From: Paenibacillus_S vulneris | GTDB taxonomy: Bacteria; Bacillota; Bacilli; Paenibacillales; NBRC-103111 | Direction of reading: 5' to 3' | Length of the DNA stretch: 64,000 nt | NCBI RefSeq assembly: GCF_039543185.1 | Contig: NZ_BAABJG010000003.1 | Location: 124,001-188,000, forward strand | In this document: piece by piece, positions 42,563-51,386 of the stretch | How positions within the stretch are numbered: position 1 is the first letter of the stretch | Layout of the letters: each line of letters starts with the position of its first letter | Translations under genes and position numbers: made by a program | Notes under the pieces: generated by a model | What the model saw: the letters and a program-made list of their open reading frames with translations, nothing else | Databases searched by the model: none | Told to the model about the DNA's origin: nothing

Positions 42563-42692
42563 GGAGCGAAGCCGCAGCTTATGGTTGACCGCGAGCTCCT
42601 GTAAGAGCCGGGCTTGGAATCACGAAACGCTTCTTTTCGGGGACGATAGTTGACCTGACAAAAAATATACCGCAAGGCAAAGATGTTTTCGT

Positions 42693-42750
42693 TGACAAAG
42701 AAAGCGGTTTATTTTACACTTTTGGTAACGTTACCGGAAACGTTACCAAA
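42693..42750 (+). promoter_or_regulatory. Sigma-A promoter with LacI-family operator (site 2)
   Basis: TTGACA (42693-42698), 17 nt, TACACT (42716-42721). The operator at 42723-42750 is the same 28-bp sequence as site 1 in the opposite orientation, placed at the same distance from the -10 box. It implies autoregulation of the LacI-type gene and co-regulation with the sulfatase operon. Confidence 0.92.
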
Positions 42751-42764
42751 GGAGAATCCCAACT

Positions 42765-43772
42765 ATGCTAACTATTAAAGATATCGCCAAACAGCTCGGT
42801 GTTTCCGTCTCAACCGTATCACGGGCGCTCAATAACCATCCGGATATCCGGGAAGAAACGAAGCAGGAAGTGCTTGAAGCCATGAAGCGGTTCAACTATA
42901 CGCCGAACGCTTTGGCGCGAAGCCTGATTCAACGCAAGTCCAACACGGTAGGCCTGATGATCCCGGATATTACCGATCCCTTTTTCTCGGCTATGGCCCA
43001 TGATGTAGAGGAAGTGTTGTCGGAGAACGGATACCAGGTCGTTTATGTGAATACGTCACGGAGACCGGATAAGGAAAAACGCTTTTTGAACAGCGTGATG
43101 GAGAGGAAGATGGACGGCATTATCGTGACGCCGGACTTCCTGGATGACGACGCGAAGGAGCTGCTGCAGCGGTTGAACATCCCGGTGGTCTTCCTCCGCA
43201 GGCGGCCTCCCGAGGAGCTAAACATGCCTTTCGTTGACGTCAACCATTACGAAGGCGCGTGTCGCGCGATGGATTATTTGTTCTCGTTAGGGCATAGGCA
43301 GATCGGGTTTATCGGGATGCCCCGCTATTCGTTTACCGGTCAGGAACGGTATCGCGGTTATATGGACAGCTTGAAGAAGCAGGGGATTACCCCGGCCCCC
43401 CGAGGCATCTCGTGGAACGGCCGAACGATAGAGTGCGGGTATAAGGCTATGGAAAGACTGAGGGAAGAGCTCCCGGACATGACGGCCGTATTTGCGGCGA
43501 ACGATCTGCTCGGTGTAGGCGCTTTGGAATACACGGCCAGGAACGGGGTAGCCGTACCGGACCAAATCAGCATTATCGGCTTCGATAATTTGGAGGTCAC
43601 TGATTTGCACTGGATTAAGCTGACCACGGTAGCCCAGCCTCGCAAGGAGATGGGACGCAAGGCGGCGGAGCTGTTAATGCAGATGATGACAGACAATCTC
43701 CTGACGGCGGATTCGATTACGCTGGAGACACAGCTGATCGTACGGAACACTTGCTCCGGGATCGCCAGATAA
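42765..43772 (+). CDS. LacI family transcriptional regulator
   Basis: This 335-residue protein has an N-terminal LacI helix-turn-helix (TIKDIAKQLGVSVSTVSRAL) and hinge helix (NALARSLIQRKSNTVG). Its periplasmic-binding-protein-like effector domain spans about 60-335 (GLMIPDITDPFFSAMAHDVEE, GMPRYSFTGQERYRGY, VFAANDLLGVGALEY, ISIIGFDNLEVT). It is the obvious ligand-responsive repressor for both 28-bp operators. AAAGGAGAA precedes ATG 42765. A terminator follows at 43785-43819, separating it from the second phytase unit. Confidence 0.95.
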   Translation: MLTIKDIAKQLGVSVSTVSRALNNHPDIREETKQEVLEAMKRFNYTPNALARSLIQRKSNTVGLMIPDITDPFFSAMAHDVEEVLSENGYQVVYVNTSRRPDKEKRFLNSVMERKMDGIIVTPDFLDDDAKELLQRLNIPVVFLRRRPPEELNMPFVDVNHYEGACRAMDYLFSLGHRQIGFIGMPRYSFTGQERYRGYMDSLKKQGITPAPRGISWNGRTIECGYKAMERLREELPDMTAVFAANDLLGVGALEYTARNGVAVPDQISIIGFDNLEVTDLHWIKLTTVAQPRKEMGRKAAELLMQMMTDNLLTADSITLETQLIVRNTCSGIAR

Positions 43773-43784
43773 CAGCACAAAGCA

Positions 43785-43819
43785 ATAGAGACTTCGCATT
43801 GACAAGTCTCTCTATTTTT
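43785..43819 (+). terminator. Terminator after the LacI gene
   Basis: ATAGAGACTT pairs with AAGTCTCT(c)TAT and is followed by a T-run (43815-43819). Confidence 0.75.
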
Positions 43820-43826
43820 AGCCTGA

Positions 43827-43841
43827 ATGATAACGCTTACT
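43827..43841 (+). promoter_or_regulatory. Candidate CcpA cre site before the second phytase gene
   Basis: ATGATAACGCTTACT matches the cre consensus WTGNAANCGNWNNCW at all but one specified position. It lies just after the LacI terminator and 37 nt before the next start. Confidence 0.6.
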
Positions 43842-43877
43842 TCATGGTTTTTGATCATTGCAGGGAGGTCGGTTTGG

Positions 43878-44741
43878 ATGTCAAATCCGGATGCAGAGGC
43901 AAGGATTCAATTGGTTGTGGAGAGAGAGAATATAGATCGGCCGCCCAAGCGCTTCCGCATGGCAGCTTCCCCGTTATCCACAGATTCGGGCGAACCGGAT
44001 CTTACCGGATTCAGCGAGCTTAGAGCCTCCGCCAGCGGGCAATATTCCCACAAGGAGCTTCAATATCTCAAACGCATCATCGGTGATGTGCCGATTACGC
44101 TGGTGGATTTGCGGCAGGAAAGCCACGGCTTTGTCAATGGGATGGCGGTCAATTGGCTTGGGGCGCATAACGGGGCTAACAAGGGACTGAGCAACGAAGA
44201 GGTGCTGGCTGTGAACGAACGGCTGCTTCACAATTTGCGCAGCGAGGCGGAGATAAGCTTCGACTACGTGGAAGGCAAGTCGGTACTGATCGAGCAGCCG
44301 TTGAAGCAGCCTGTGCGGGTGTTGAGCGAAGAGGCACTGGCCCAAGAGGAAGGATTAGGGTATCAGCGGTTTTTCGTGACGGATCATCACAGACCATCGA
44401 ATGAGGAAGTAGATCGCTTTATCGCTTGGGTTCAGCAGCTTCCTGAAGGCATGTGGCTTCATTTTCATTGCCGGGGAGGCGTAGGCCGGGCCAGTACGTT
44501 CTTCTGCATGTACGACATGATGATGAATGCAGTCAACGTAAGTCTGGACGATATGCTGCAGCGGAATACCGCTATCGGCGGAAGAGATTTTCACCGGATG
44601 GATCCGAACGATGTTTACAAATACGAGGCGGCGATGGAACGGCTGGATTTTGTCCGTCGATTTTACAAATACTGCGTTCAAAACGCGCGTACGAGATACG
44701 AATTATCATGGTCCGAATGGCTGGAGCAGCCTGCAAGATGA
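43878..44741 (+). CDS. PTP-like (cysteine) phytase family phosphatase, second copy
   Basis: This 287-residue paralogue of the protein encoded at 41708 shares VDLRQESHGFVNGMAVNW, FFVTDHHRPSNEEVDRFI and the loop FHCRGGVGRAS (Cys198, Arg204). Ala replaces the Thr that usually follows the loop Arg and that helps the leaving step in PTPs, so activity may be slower or altered. GGGAGG lies 9 nt before ATG 43878; the longer frame from 43827 starts inside the cre site. It begins the transport and dephosphorylation gene set downstream. The two copies may attack different phosphate positions. Confidence 0.87.
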   Translation: MSNPDAEARIQLVVERENIDRPPKRFRMAASPLSTDSGEPDLTGFSELRASASGQYSHKELQYLKRIIGDVPITLVDLRQESHGFVNGMAVNWLGAHNGANKGLSNEEVLAVNERLLHNLRSEAEISFDYVEGKSVLIEQPLKQPVRVLSEEALAQEEGLGYQRFFVTDHHRPSNEEVDRFIAWVQQLPEGMWLHFHCRGGVGRASTFFCMYDMMMNAVNVSLDDMLQRNTAIGGRDFHRMDPNDVYKYEAAMERLDFVRRFYKYCVQNARTRYELSWSEWLEQPAR

Positions 44742-44830
44742 TTCCGGCTAGGAAGGAATACATGGTTCCTTATAAGGGTAAGCGCTTAATCGAACAGCTG
44801 TTGGCACAATATTAAAAAGGGGGTTATCCC

Positions 44831-46030
44831 ATGGGGAAGACAGCAAGCCGAACAACCATCGCTTTGCTGCTGAGCTCGGTCCTGTTAGCCGTAAGCGGCT
44901 GCGGGGGGACGACGGGCAGTAAAGGCAATGCTGCAAACGGAGATTCGGGCAACGCAGCCGGTTGGGCGGAGAAGGCGGGACTGAATAAGACAGAGACTTC
45001 GGCAGAGCTCTACGCCAAGGCAAAGGAGGAAGGCTCGGTCGTATTGTACTCCATGTCGAGCCGTGTCAGCGATGTCAAGGACTCCTTCGAGGCCAAATAT
45101 CCGGGTGTGAAGGTAGAGGCCTATAATATCAGCTCGGTCGATATGCTGGAGAAGCTGGTCCGGGAGCATGGCGCTGGCATTTATAATGCGGACGTTATTT
45201 TCACCAAGGATACGGGCGGCACGTTCACGATGGAGCTGCTCAAAAAAGGCATCGTCCATAAATATATGCCGAGCGATCTTGTGGGCAAAATGGTGGAGCC
45301 TTATAAAACGCAGGTCGACGGCTTCGTTCCTTATGTCGAAGTGAGAGGAATCTTCTATAACTCCGAAGTATACAAAACGCCTCCGATCACGAACTGGTGG
45401 GATCTTACGACGCCGGAATGGAAGGGACGCCTAATGATCAGCGATCCGATGAAGTCGGCGGATACGATGGACCTGTTCCTGGCCTTCGTCCAGAATGCGG
45501 ACGACATGAAGCAGGCTTACAAGGAGAAATTCGGTAAGGACATTGAACTGAACGGTTCGCCCAATGCCGGATATGAATTCATTCGCCGTCTGGCCAAGAA
45601 TGACCTGATCCTGACCAATTCAGGCGGGGATATTGTCAAAGCGGTCGGCAAAACAGGGCAGACGAAGCCGCCTGTCGGGCTGGCGGTCTCCACCAAGCTG
45701 CGTGAAGCGCAGGGCCAGGGGCTCAAGCTCGGCGTCTCCTACGATATTAAGCCGAAGGTGTCCCATGTGGAGCAGGCGCTCCTGTATATCGGGGATCAGT
45801 CGAAGCATCCGAATGCGGCGAAGCTGCTCATCCGCTGGATGGCCGGAGAAGCGGACGGCAACGGGGATGGCTTGAAGCCGTTCAATATTTGGGGAGCCTG
45901 GCCGACGCGGTCGGACGTCAAGCAGGTGGAGGATTTGCCGCTTGCGAAGCTGAACGTATGGAAATACGACCCGGTCTTCTACTATGAGAATTCGCCTAAG
46001 GTCCGCGACTTCTGGCTGAAGCAGCAGTAG
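44831..46030 (+). CDS. ABC transporter substrate-binding lipoprotein 1 (Fe/phosphonate/hexose-phosphate class)
   Basis: This 399-residue protein has lipobox VSGC (about residue 22) and belongs to the group used for ferric iron, 2-aminoethylphosphonate and hexose phosphates (AfuA-like). Landmarks are EEGSVVLYSMSSRVSDVKDS, FEAKYPGVKVEAYN, YNADVIFTKD, NWWDLTTPEWKGRLMISDP and AAKLLIRWMAGEADG. It is the first of three tandem paralogues serving one permease. GGGGGTT precedes ATG 44831. A palindrome TAAGCGCTTA lies at 44780-44789 in the leader. Confidence 0.9.
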   Translation: MGKTASRTTIALLLSSVLLAVSGCGGTTGSKGNAANGDSGNAAGWAEKAGLNKTETSAELYAKAKEEGSVVLYSMSSRVSDVKDSFEAKYPGVKVEAYNISSVDMLEKLVREHGAGIYNADVIFTKDTGGTFTMELLKKGIVHKYMPSDLVGKMVEPYKTQVDGFVPYVEVRGIFYNSEVYKTPPITNWWDLTTPEWKGRLMISDPMKSADTMDLFLAFVQNADDMKQAYKEKFGKDIELNGSPNAGYEFIRRLAKNDLILTNSGGDIVKAVGKTGQTKPPVGLAVSTKLREAQGQGLKLGVSYDIKPKVSHVEQALLYIGDQSKHPNAAKLLIRWMAGEADGNGDGLKPFNIWGAWPTRSDVKQVEDLPLAKLNVWKYDPVFYYENSPKVRDFWLKQQ

Positions 46031-46062
46031 GGAACGAATATCCTTTCTGAAAGAAACAATTA

Positions 46063-46077
46063 TTGCAAACGCTATCA
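46063..46077 (+). promoter_or_regulatory. cre (CcpA) site matching the full consensus
   Basis: TTGCAAACGCTATCA fits WTGNAANCGNWNNCW at every specified base. It lies between the first and second binding-protein genes, 46 nt before the second start, suggesting an internal catabolite-controlled promoter. Confidence 0.7.
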
Positions 46078-46122
46078 TCGATGAATATGCCTGCAAATTA
46101 TGAAACGGGAGGCTTCATCATA

Positions 46123-47346
46123 ATGAGGACAAAGCGCAAAGCGGTTACCGCGCTGCTGGTTTCGTTTACGATGCTGTTCATGCTTGCTGCCTGCAATTCA
46201 GGCAACGGAACCGGAGGTCAAGGCTCGGGCGGAGACGGGAAGCAGGGGGCGGCAACGAATATTCAGGCAGCCAATGAATGGGCGGAGAAGAACGGGCTGA
46301 ACAAGACGGAGACTGTCGACGAGCTGTACGCCAAGGCGAAGCAGGAAGGGAAGGTTGTCGTCTATTCCCAATCCAGCCGGATTAAGGATGTTAAGGCGAC
46401 CTTCGAGGCCAAATATCCGGGTGTTAAGGTAGAGGCCTTCAACTTGTCGACCAATGATATTGTCGAGAAGGTCATTCGGGAGCAGGCGGCAGGTATTTAC
46501 AATGCGGACGTCATCTTCGTTAAGGACGCCAGCGGAGCCGTATCGACGGAGCTCACATCCAAGAAGCTGGTTCATAAATATGTGCCTTCAGATTTATCGG
46601 AGAAGATGGTTGAGCCTTACAAAAGCAAGAGCAGCGGGCTTGTGCCGTACTTCAGCCTGCGAGCGATCTTTTACAACACGGACGTGTACAAAACATCTCC
46701 GATTACGAACTGGTGGGATTTGACCCTGCCGGAATGGAAGGGCAAGGTGCTGCTGAACGATCCGATCGATTCGGCCGATATGATGGATCTGTTCCTGGCC
46801 ATGGTCCAGCACGCCGACGAAATGAAGCAGGCTTATAAGGACAAATTCGGCAAGGATATCGTGCTCGAAGGTACGGAAAACGCCGGCTACGAATTTATCA
46901 AGCGCTTCCTGAAAAATGACCCGGTCCTGATGAAATCAAGCGACGAGGTCGTGGAAGCCGTAGGCGCAACTAGCCAAGGCAAGCCGCCTATCGGGATCGG
47001 CGCCTCCAGCAAGCTGAGGGATGTCGTGGAGAAGAACCTGAACATTGCCGCCACCTATGACGTGAAGCCCCGCATTTCCGTTGTCGGGCCGTCCTACTTG
47101 TATGTGGCCGATAAAGCGCCTAATGTCAACGCCGCCAAGCTGATGATTCGCTGGATGGCAGGGGAAGCCGACGGCAAGAGCGACGGGTTCAAGCCCTTCA
47201 ATGTTATGGGCTCGTGGTCGACCCGAACCGATAACGGACGGACCGACCAGCTGCCGATCGATAAGCTCCATGTGTGGGATTACGACTCCGACTTTTTCTA
47301 TAAAAATTATGTGAAGTTCAGGGAGTTTTGGCTCAAAATGCAGTGA
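46123..47346 (+). CDS. ABC transporter substrate-binding lipoprotein 2
   Basis: This 407-residue paralogue of the protein encoded at 44831 has lipobox LAAC. Shared segments include WAEKNGLNKTETVDELYAKA, VVVYSQSSRIKDVKATFEAK, YNADVIFVKDASG and NWWDLTLPEWKGKVLLNDP. GGGAGG precedes ATG 46123; the longer frame from 46063 begins in the cre site. Binding-pocket residues differ among the paralogues (for example DASGAV versus DTGGTF), which suggests different but related ligands. Confidence 0.9.
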   Translation: MRTKRKAVTALLVSFTMLFMLAACNSGNGTGGQGSGGDGKQGAATNIQAANEWAEKNGLNKTETVDELYAKAKQEGKVVVYSQSSRIKDVKATFEAKYPGVKVEAFNLSTNDIVEKVIREQAAGIYNADVIFVKDASGAVSTELTSKKLVHKYVPSDLSEKMVEPYKSKSSGLVPYFSLRAIFYNTDVYKTSPITNWWDLTLPEWKGKVLLNDPIDSADMMDLFLAMVQHADEMKQAYKDKFGKDIVLEGTENAGYEFIKRFLKNDPVLMKSSDEVVEAVGATSQGKPPIGIGASSKLRDVVEKNLNIAATYDVKPRISVVGPSYLYVADKAPNVNAAKLMIRWMAGEADGKSDGFKPFNVMGSWSTRTDNGRTDQLPIDKLHVWDYDSDFFYKNYVKFREFWLKMQ

Positions 47347-47376
47347 GTAACTCATTTAGGAAAGCAGGGGAAATCC

Positions 47377-48588
47377 ATGAAAAAAGCGAGGACGACTTGC
47401 GCTCTGCTAGCAGCCTTCAGCATAGTAATCGCAGCGTGCAGCACTTCAACCCCCAAAGCTTCAACAGATCCCGCAGCCAATAGAGGAGCAGCAGCCGCAT
47501 CAGGACAGGGTAAATCGGAGTGGGCGGAGCAGAACGGCTTGTACAAGACGGAAACGGTAGATGAGCTGTATGAGAAAGCGAAAAAAGAAGGCAAGGTGAC
47601 GGTGTACTCCACTTCAGGGCGCATTAATGATGTAGAAAAGACGTTCGAGGCCAAGTACCCCGGCATTCAGGTCGAGGCGTTCGATCTGAAATCCAACGTC
47701 ATCATGGATAAGGTCATTCGGGAGCAGGCTGCAGGCATCTTTAATGCCGATCTGGTCTTGACCAAGGAAGTGGGCGGCGGCATCGAGGAGGAGCTGGTCA
47801 AGAAAGGCATGCTGTTCAAATACCTCCCGGATGATATCGCAAAGCATATTTACGAGCCTTGGCGCAGCAAAGGAATCGCCTTCGTTCCCTACCTGGAATT
47901 CCGCACGCTGTTCTACAATACTGAGCAGAATAAGACGCCTCCGGTGAACAACTGGTGGGATTTGACGACGCCGGAGTGGAAGAACCGGGTGCTGATGGTC
48001 GATCCGATGCAGTCACCGACTCAAATGGATATGTTTGTAGGGTTCGTCGTCAATTCAGATGAAATGGCCAAAGCGTACAAAGAAAAGTTCGGTACGGACA
48101 TCGTCTTGAACGGGACGCCTAACGCCGGCTACGAATTTTTGCAGCGCTTCTATAAAAATGTCATCCTCGTAAAATCAAGCGGCGACGGTCAAGATGCCGT
48201 AGGCAAAGCGGCGCCGAACAAGCCGGCTCCCGTGTTCATCGGGGTGTCGGGAGATATTCGCAAAATGGCCGCCAAGGGCTTGAAGGCCGATATCATTTGG
48301 GATATGAAGCCGAGGCTGTCGGTCGTAGACGAAGGCTTGCTGTTCGTAGGCAACAAGGCGCCTCATCCGAATGCGGCGAAGCTGCTGCTGCGCTGGATGG
48401 CCGGGGAAGCGGACGGCAAGGGAGAGGGAACGGCGCCGTTCAACGAAGTCGGCTCCTGGATGACCCGCGACGATGTGAAGCATAAGAACAGCAAAAACAT
48501 TAACGAGCTGAACGTATGGCAGTACGACAGCGAGAAGTTCTACAAGGTCTATCAGGACGTCGTCAATTTCTGGATTAAAAATCAGTAA
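47377..48588 (+). CDS. ABC transporter substrate-binding lipoprotein 3
   Basis: This 403-residue third paralogue has lipobox IAAC. It shares WAEQNGLYKTETVDELYEKA, VTVYSTSGRINDVEKTFEAK, FNADLVLTKEVGGGIEEELV and NWWDLTTPEWKNRVLMVDP. It is the most diverged of the three. GGAAAGCAGGGG precedes ATG 47377, 30 nt after the previous stop. All three share the same permease and ATPase genes downstream. Confidence 0.9.
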   Translation: MKKARTTCALLAAFSIVIAACSTSTPKASTDPAANRGAAAASGQGKSEWAEQNGLYKTETVDELYEKAKKEGKVTVYSTSGRINDVEKTFEAKYPGIQVEAFDLKSNVIMDKVIREQAAGIFNADLVLTKEVGGGIEEELVKKGMLFKYLPDDIAKHIYEPWRSKGIAFVPYLEFRTLFYNTEQNKTPPVNNWWDLTTPEWKNRVLMVDPMQSPTQMDMFVGFVVNSDEMAKAYKEKFGTDIVLNGTPNAGYEFLQRFYKNVILVKSSGDGQDAVGKAAPNKPAPVFIGVSGDIRKMAAKGLKADIIWDMKPRLSVVDEGLLFVGNKAPHPNAAKLLLRWMAGEADGKGEGTAPFNEVGSWMTRDDVKHKNSKNINELNVWQYDSEKFYKVYQDVVNFWIKNQ

Positions 48589-48617
48589 GTTCACACCATC
48601 GAAACGGAGTGTTGCCC

Positions 48618-49517
48618 ATGTTAGGTTTTTCGATTCAAAGCCCTGTATTTCTTGGAAAAGCAAGCAAGGACAGTCCCAACGATCTGATCGCCCATTATGA
48701 CCGGGTGGAGCATTTGCTGGATGCGCTCAAGTCGAGCGGAGTCGGCTCTATCGAAATCCGGATTCTCCCGCGGGGAGCGGACGAGTGGGCCTATCGCGAT
48801 CTGATCCAGACGATATGGGATATCGGGCTTCAGGTGACGATTCACGGACACGTAGCGGGGGAGCATCCAGGCTCCCGGTTCGCGGAAATTTATCCTTCGA
48901 TGAGCTATGTGCTGAAGCATTTTCACAAGTATCAGGACAGCCTGACGATGGCGCTGCACGCCTTCGATGCCAAGACGGGCTCGGAGGAGGAGCTTCACCG
49001 CCAAACGGTTGAGCTGCTGCGCGATTGGGTCGGCATGATTGACGCCGAGCAGCTTCCGCTTCGCATCGGCATTGAGAATAACCGCAAAAAATCGAGCAAG
49101 GTTGACCCCGGCGATTCAATCGAGGGTGTCCTCCGAATCGTGAACGAGGTGAACAGCCCTCATGTCGGCATTACATGGGATATGGGCCATTTCTACTCGA
49201 ATCTGCTGGATGTCCGCGGCTTGAAGGAGCTGCCGGAGGAGCCGCTGCTGGACCTGCCTCCCGCGGAATTCCTACAAAAGGCTATCCATACGCATATTCA
49301 CGGCATGGGAGCTACAGGGACCCATAATCCTCTGACACGCAGGAACAGCCTTCCTCTGGAGCATTATGTATCCGCCCTTCAGCAAGCGGGGTATCAAGGG
49401 ATTTATAACCTGGAGCTCACGATGAACAAATTCGATCAAGACCAGTCGCTGTGCGCGCATGTCCTTGATTCGGTCAGACGACTGCAGGCGGCAGCATTAC
49501 TCGAATCGACAACATAA
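48618..49517 (+). CDS. Sugar phosphate isomerase/epimerase (TIM barrel)
   Basis: The protein is about 299 residues. VGSIEIRILPRG, VTIHGHVAGEHPGSRF, MALHAFDAKTG, PLRIGIENNRKKSS (metal Glu), VGITWDMGHFYSN (metal Asp/His), HTHIHGM and YNLELTMNK match the xylose-isomerase-like family. GGAGTG precedes ATG 48618. Its place between the binding proteins and the permease implies that it acts on the imported compound or its dephosphorylated product, for example inosose or a keto sugar. Confidence 0.85.
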   Translation: MLGFSIQSPVFLGKASKDSPNDLIAHYDRVEHLLDALKSSGVGSIEIRILPRGADEWAYRDLIQTIWDIGLQVTIHGHVAGEHPGSRFAEIYPSMSYVLKHFHKYQDSLTMALHAFDAKTGSEEELHRQTVELLRDWVGMIDAEQLPLRIGIENNRKKSSKVDPGDSIEGVLRIVNEVNSPHVGITWDMGHFYSNLLDVRGLKELPEEPLLDLPPAEFLQKAIHTHIHGMGATGTHNPLTRRNSLPLEHYVSALQQAGYQGIYNLELTMNKFDQDQSLCAHVLDSVRRLQAAALLESTT

Positions 49518-49546
49518 CAGCCATGGACTGTAAAGGGGTGTAAGTG

Positions 49547-51385
49547 GTGAACAATATCGAATATTCAGGCACGTCGGCTCCCAAGTACTCGATGACCCGC
49601 GCCGTCAATCTGGTAAAAGGCTTTTTCACGAATCCGTTATATTTGATCAGTACCATCGCCATTCTGTTTCTTGGCTACACTATTGTCATTCCCATGTGGG
49701 AAATTGTATCGCACACCTTTACATGGCATCCCGAGGACATTCGATCGAAACCGGGAGCCGTGCCGGGTGAACTGACGCTGAATCACTGGCTTCACGTGCT
49801 GTACAGCGATATCAGTCAATCGATCTTTTACAAGCCGTTATTGAACTCCTTCAATATCGCCGTATTCGTCTCGATCTTCTCGATGATCATCGGTGGCGGC
49901 CTGGCGTGGCTAGTAACCCGGACGGATCTTCCGTACAAAAAGGCCTGGGCGTTCCTGGCCATTATTCCTTACATGCTGCCGTCCTGGATCAAGTCGTTCG
50001 CCTGGCTGATCGTGTTCAAGAATGACCGGGTCGGCGGGACGCAGGGGATGCTCCAGTACGTCTTCGGCATCAACCCTCCGGATTGGATATCGTATGGCTT
50101 TCTGCCGATCTCCATCGTGCTCGTTGCCCACTACTACACGTTCTTTTATCTGCTTATCGCGGTATCGCTCAGCTCGATCAACAGCAGCCTGGAGGAGACC
50201 GCCGATATATTGGGAGCAAGCCGGTTTACGATTCTCAGAAAAATTACGTTTCCGCTGGTGCTTCCGGCTATTTTGTCCGCATTGATTCTAACGTTCTCCA
50301 AAAGTATGGGCACGTTCGGTGCGGCTGCATTTCTTGGTCTTCCGGTCAAATACTACACGATCGCTACGATGCTTTACGGCAGCATGAAGAACCGGATGAT
50401 CTCCGACGCATACGTCTTGAGCTTGATCCTGATCATCATCTCGTCGTTGACTATCTATTTCAACCAGAGGGCTATCGGCAAGCGCAAAAGCTACGCGACG
50501 ATCGGGGGCAAGGATTCGAGGAAAAATCTGAATCCGCTCGGTCGCTGGAAAATTCCGGCCGTCGCCGCCGTCTTCCTGTTCATGTTCTCTGCGGGCATCT
50601 TCCCGCTGCTGCTTCTTTTGTGGCAGACCTTCATGCTGCAGGACGGAAATTACAGTCTCAGTAACTTGACCACACACTATTGGTTCGGGGATTCGGACTT
50701 CTCCATCGCTTCCGGCGAGGTCGGAATTTTGAAGAGCGACACGATCTGGCTGGGCTTAAAAAATTCTTTACAAATCGCATTGCTGGCAGCATCAATCGCG
50801 GCTATAATGGGTTTAATATTCGGATATGTCATCTCCAAAGGGAGGAAATCTCTTTCCGGAAAATTGGTAGAGCAGCTGTCATTCATGCCTTACCTGATCC
50901 CGGGCATATCCTTCGCCGCCATTTATTTATCCATGTTCGCACAGCCGCACTTACTGCTTCCTGCCTTGTACGGAACCTTATCCATCGTCATCCTGATTAC
51001 TATCGTCAAAGAGCTGCCGTTCGCAACCCGGTCGGGTACGAGCACTATGCTGCAGATCAGCGGTGAGCTGGAGGAAGCGGCCAAGCTGCACGGAGCCTCC
51101 TGGTTCCGGCGATTCTTCAACATCATGATGCCGCTGAGCCGCAAAGGCCTTATAAGCGCTTTCCTGCTCCTGTTTATCAGCGCCATGAAGGAGCTGGATC
51201 TGATCATCCTGCTCGTGACGCCGAAGACGAGTACCTTGACGACACTGACGTTCCGTTACGCGGAAAAAGGGTACCAGCAGTTTGCAGATGCCATCGTTAT
51301 CATTATTATCGCAATTATATTGATTACGAATTTTGTTGCGACGAAATACGGCAAAGCCGATCTTTCGAAGGGCATAGGAGGATAA
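49547..51385 (+). CDS. Fused double-domain ABC permease (FbpB/AfuB type)
   Basis: The protein is about 612 residues and about twelve membrane segments, made of two homologous permease halves. Each half has an EAA loop: LEETADILGASRFTILRKITFP (about 220) and LEEAAKLHGASWFRRFFNIMMP (about 505). This architecture is used by ferric-iron, phosphonate and hexose-phosphate importers. GGGGTG fits GTG 49547; GTG 49544 is an alternative. It forms the channel for the three binding proteins and is followed by its ATPase gene 1 nt later. Confidence 0.93.
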   Translation: MNNIEYSGTSAPKYSMTRAVNLVKGFFTNPLYLISTIAILFLGYTIVIPMWEIVSHTFTWHPEDIRSKPGAVPGELTLNHWLHVLYSDISQSIFYKPLLNSFNIAVFVSIFSMIIGGGLAWLVTRTDLPYKKAWAFLAIIPYMLPSWIKSFAWLIVFKNDRVGGTQGMLQYVFGINPPDWISYGFLPISIVLVAHYYTFFYLLIAVSLSSINSSLEETADILGASRFTILRKITFPLVLPAILSALILTFSKSMGTFGAAAFLGLPVKYYTIATMLYGSMKNRMISDAYVLSLILIIISSLTIYFNQRAIGKRKSYATIGGKDSRKNLNPLGRWKIPAVAAVFLFMFSAGIFPLLLLLWQTFMLQDGNYSLSNLTTHYWFGDSDFSIASGEVGILKSDTIWLGLKNSLQIALLAASIAAIMGLIFGYVISKGRKSLSGKLVEQLSFMPYLIPGISFAAIYLSMFAQPHLLLPALYGTLSIVILITIVKELPFATRSGTSTMLQISGELEEAAKLHGASWFRRFFNIMMPLSRKGLISAFLLLFISAMKELDLIILLVTPKTSTLTTLTFRYAEKGYQQFADAIVIIIIAIILITNFVATKYGKADLSKGIGG

Positions 51386-51386
51386 T

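Noticed and set aside
44780..44789. TAAGCGCTTA palindrome as a full cre site
   Set aside because: Only the core fits; several flanking consensus positions fail, so it is noted but not called as cre.
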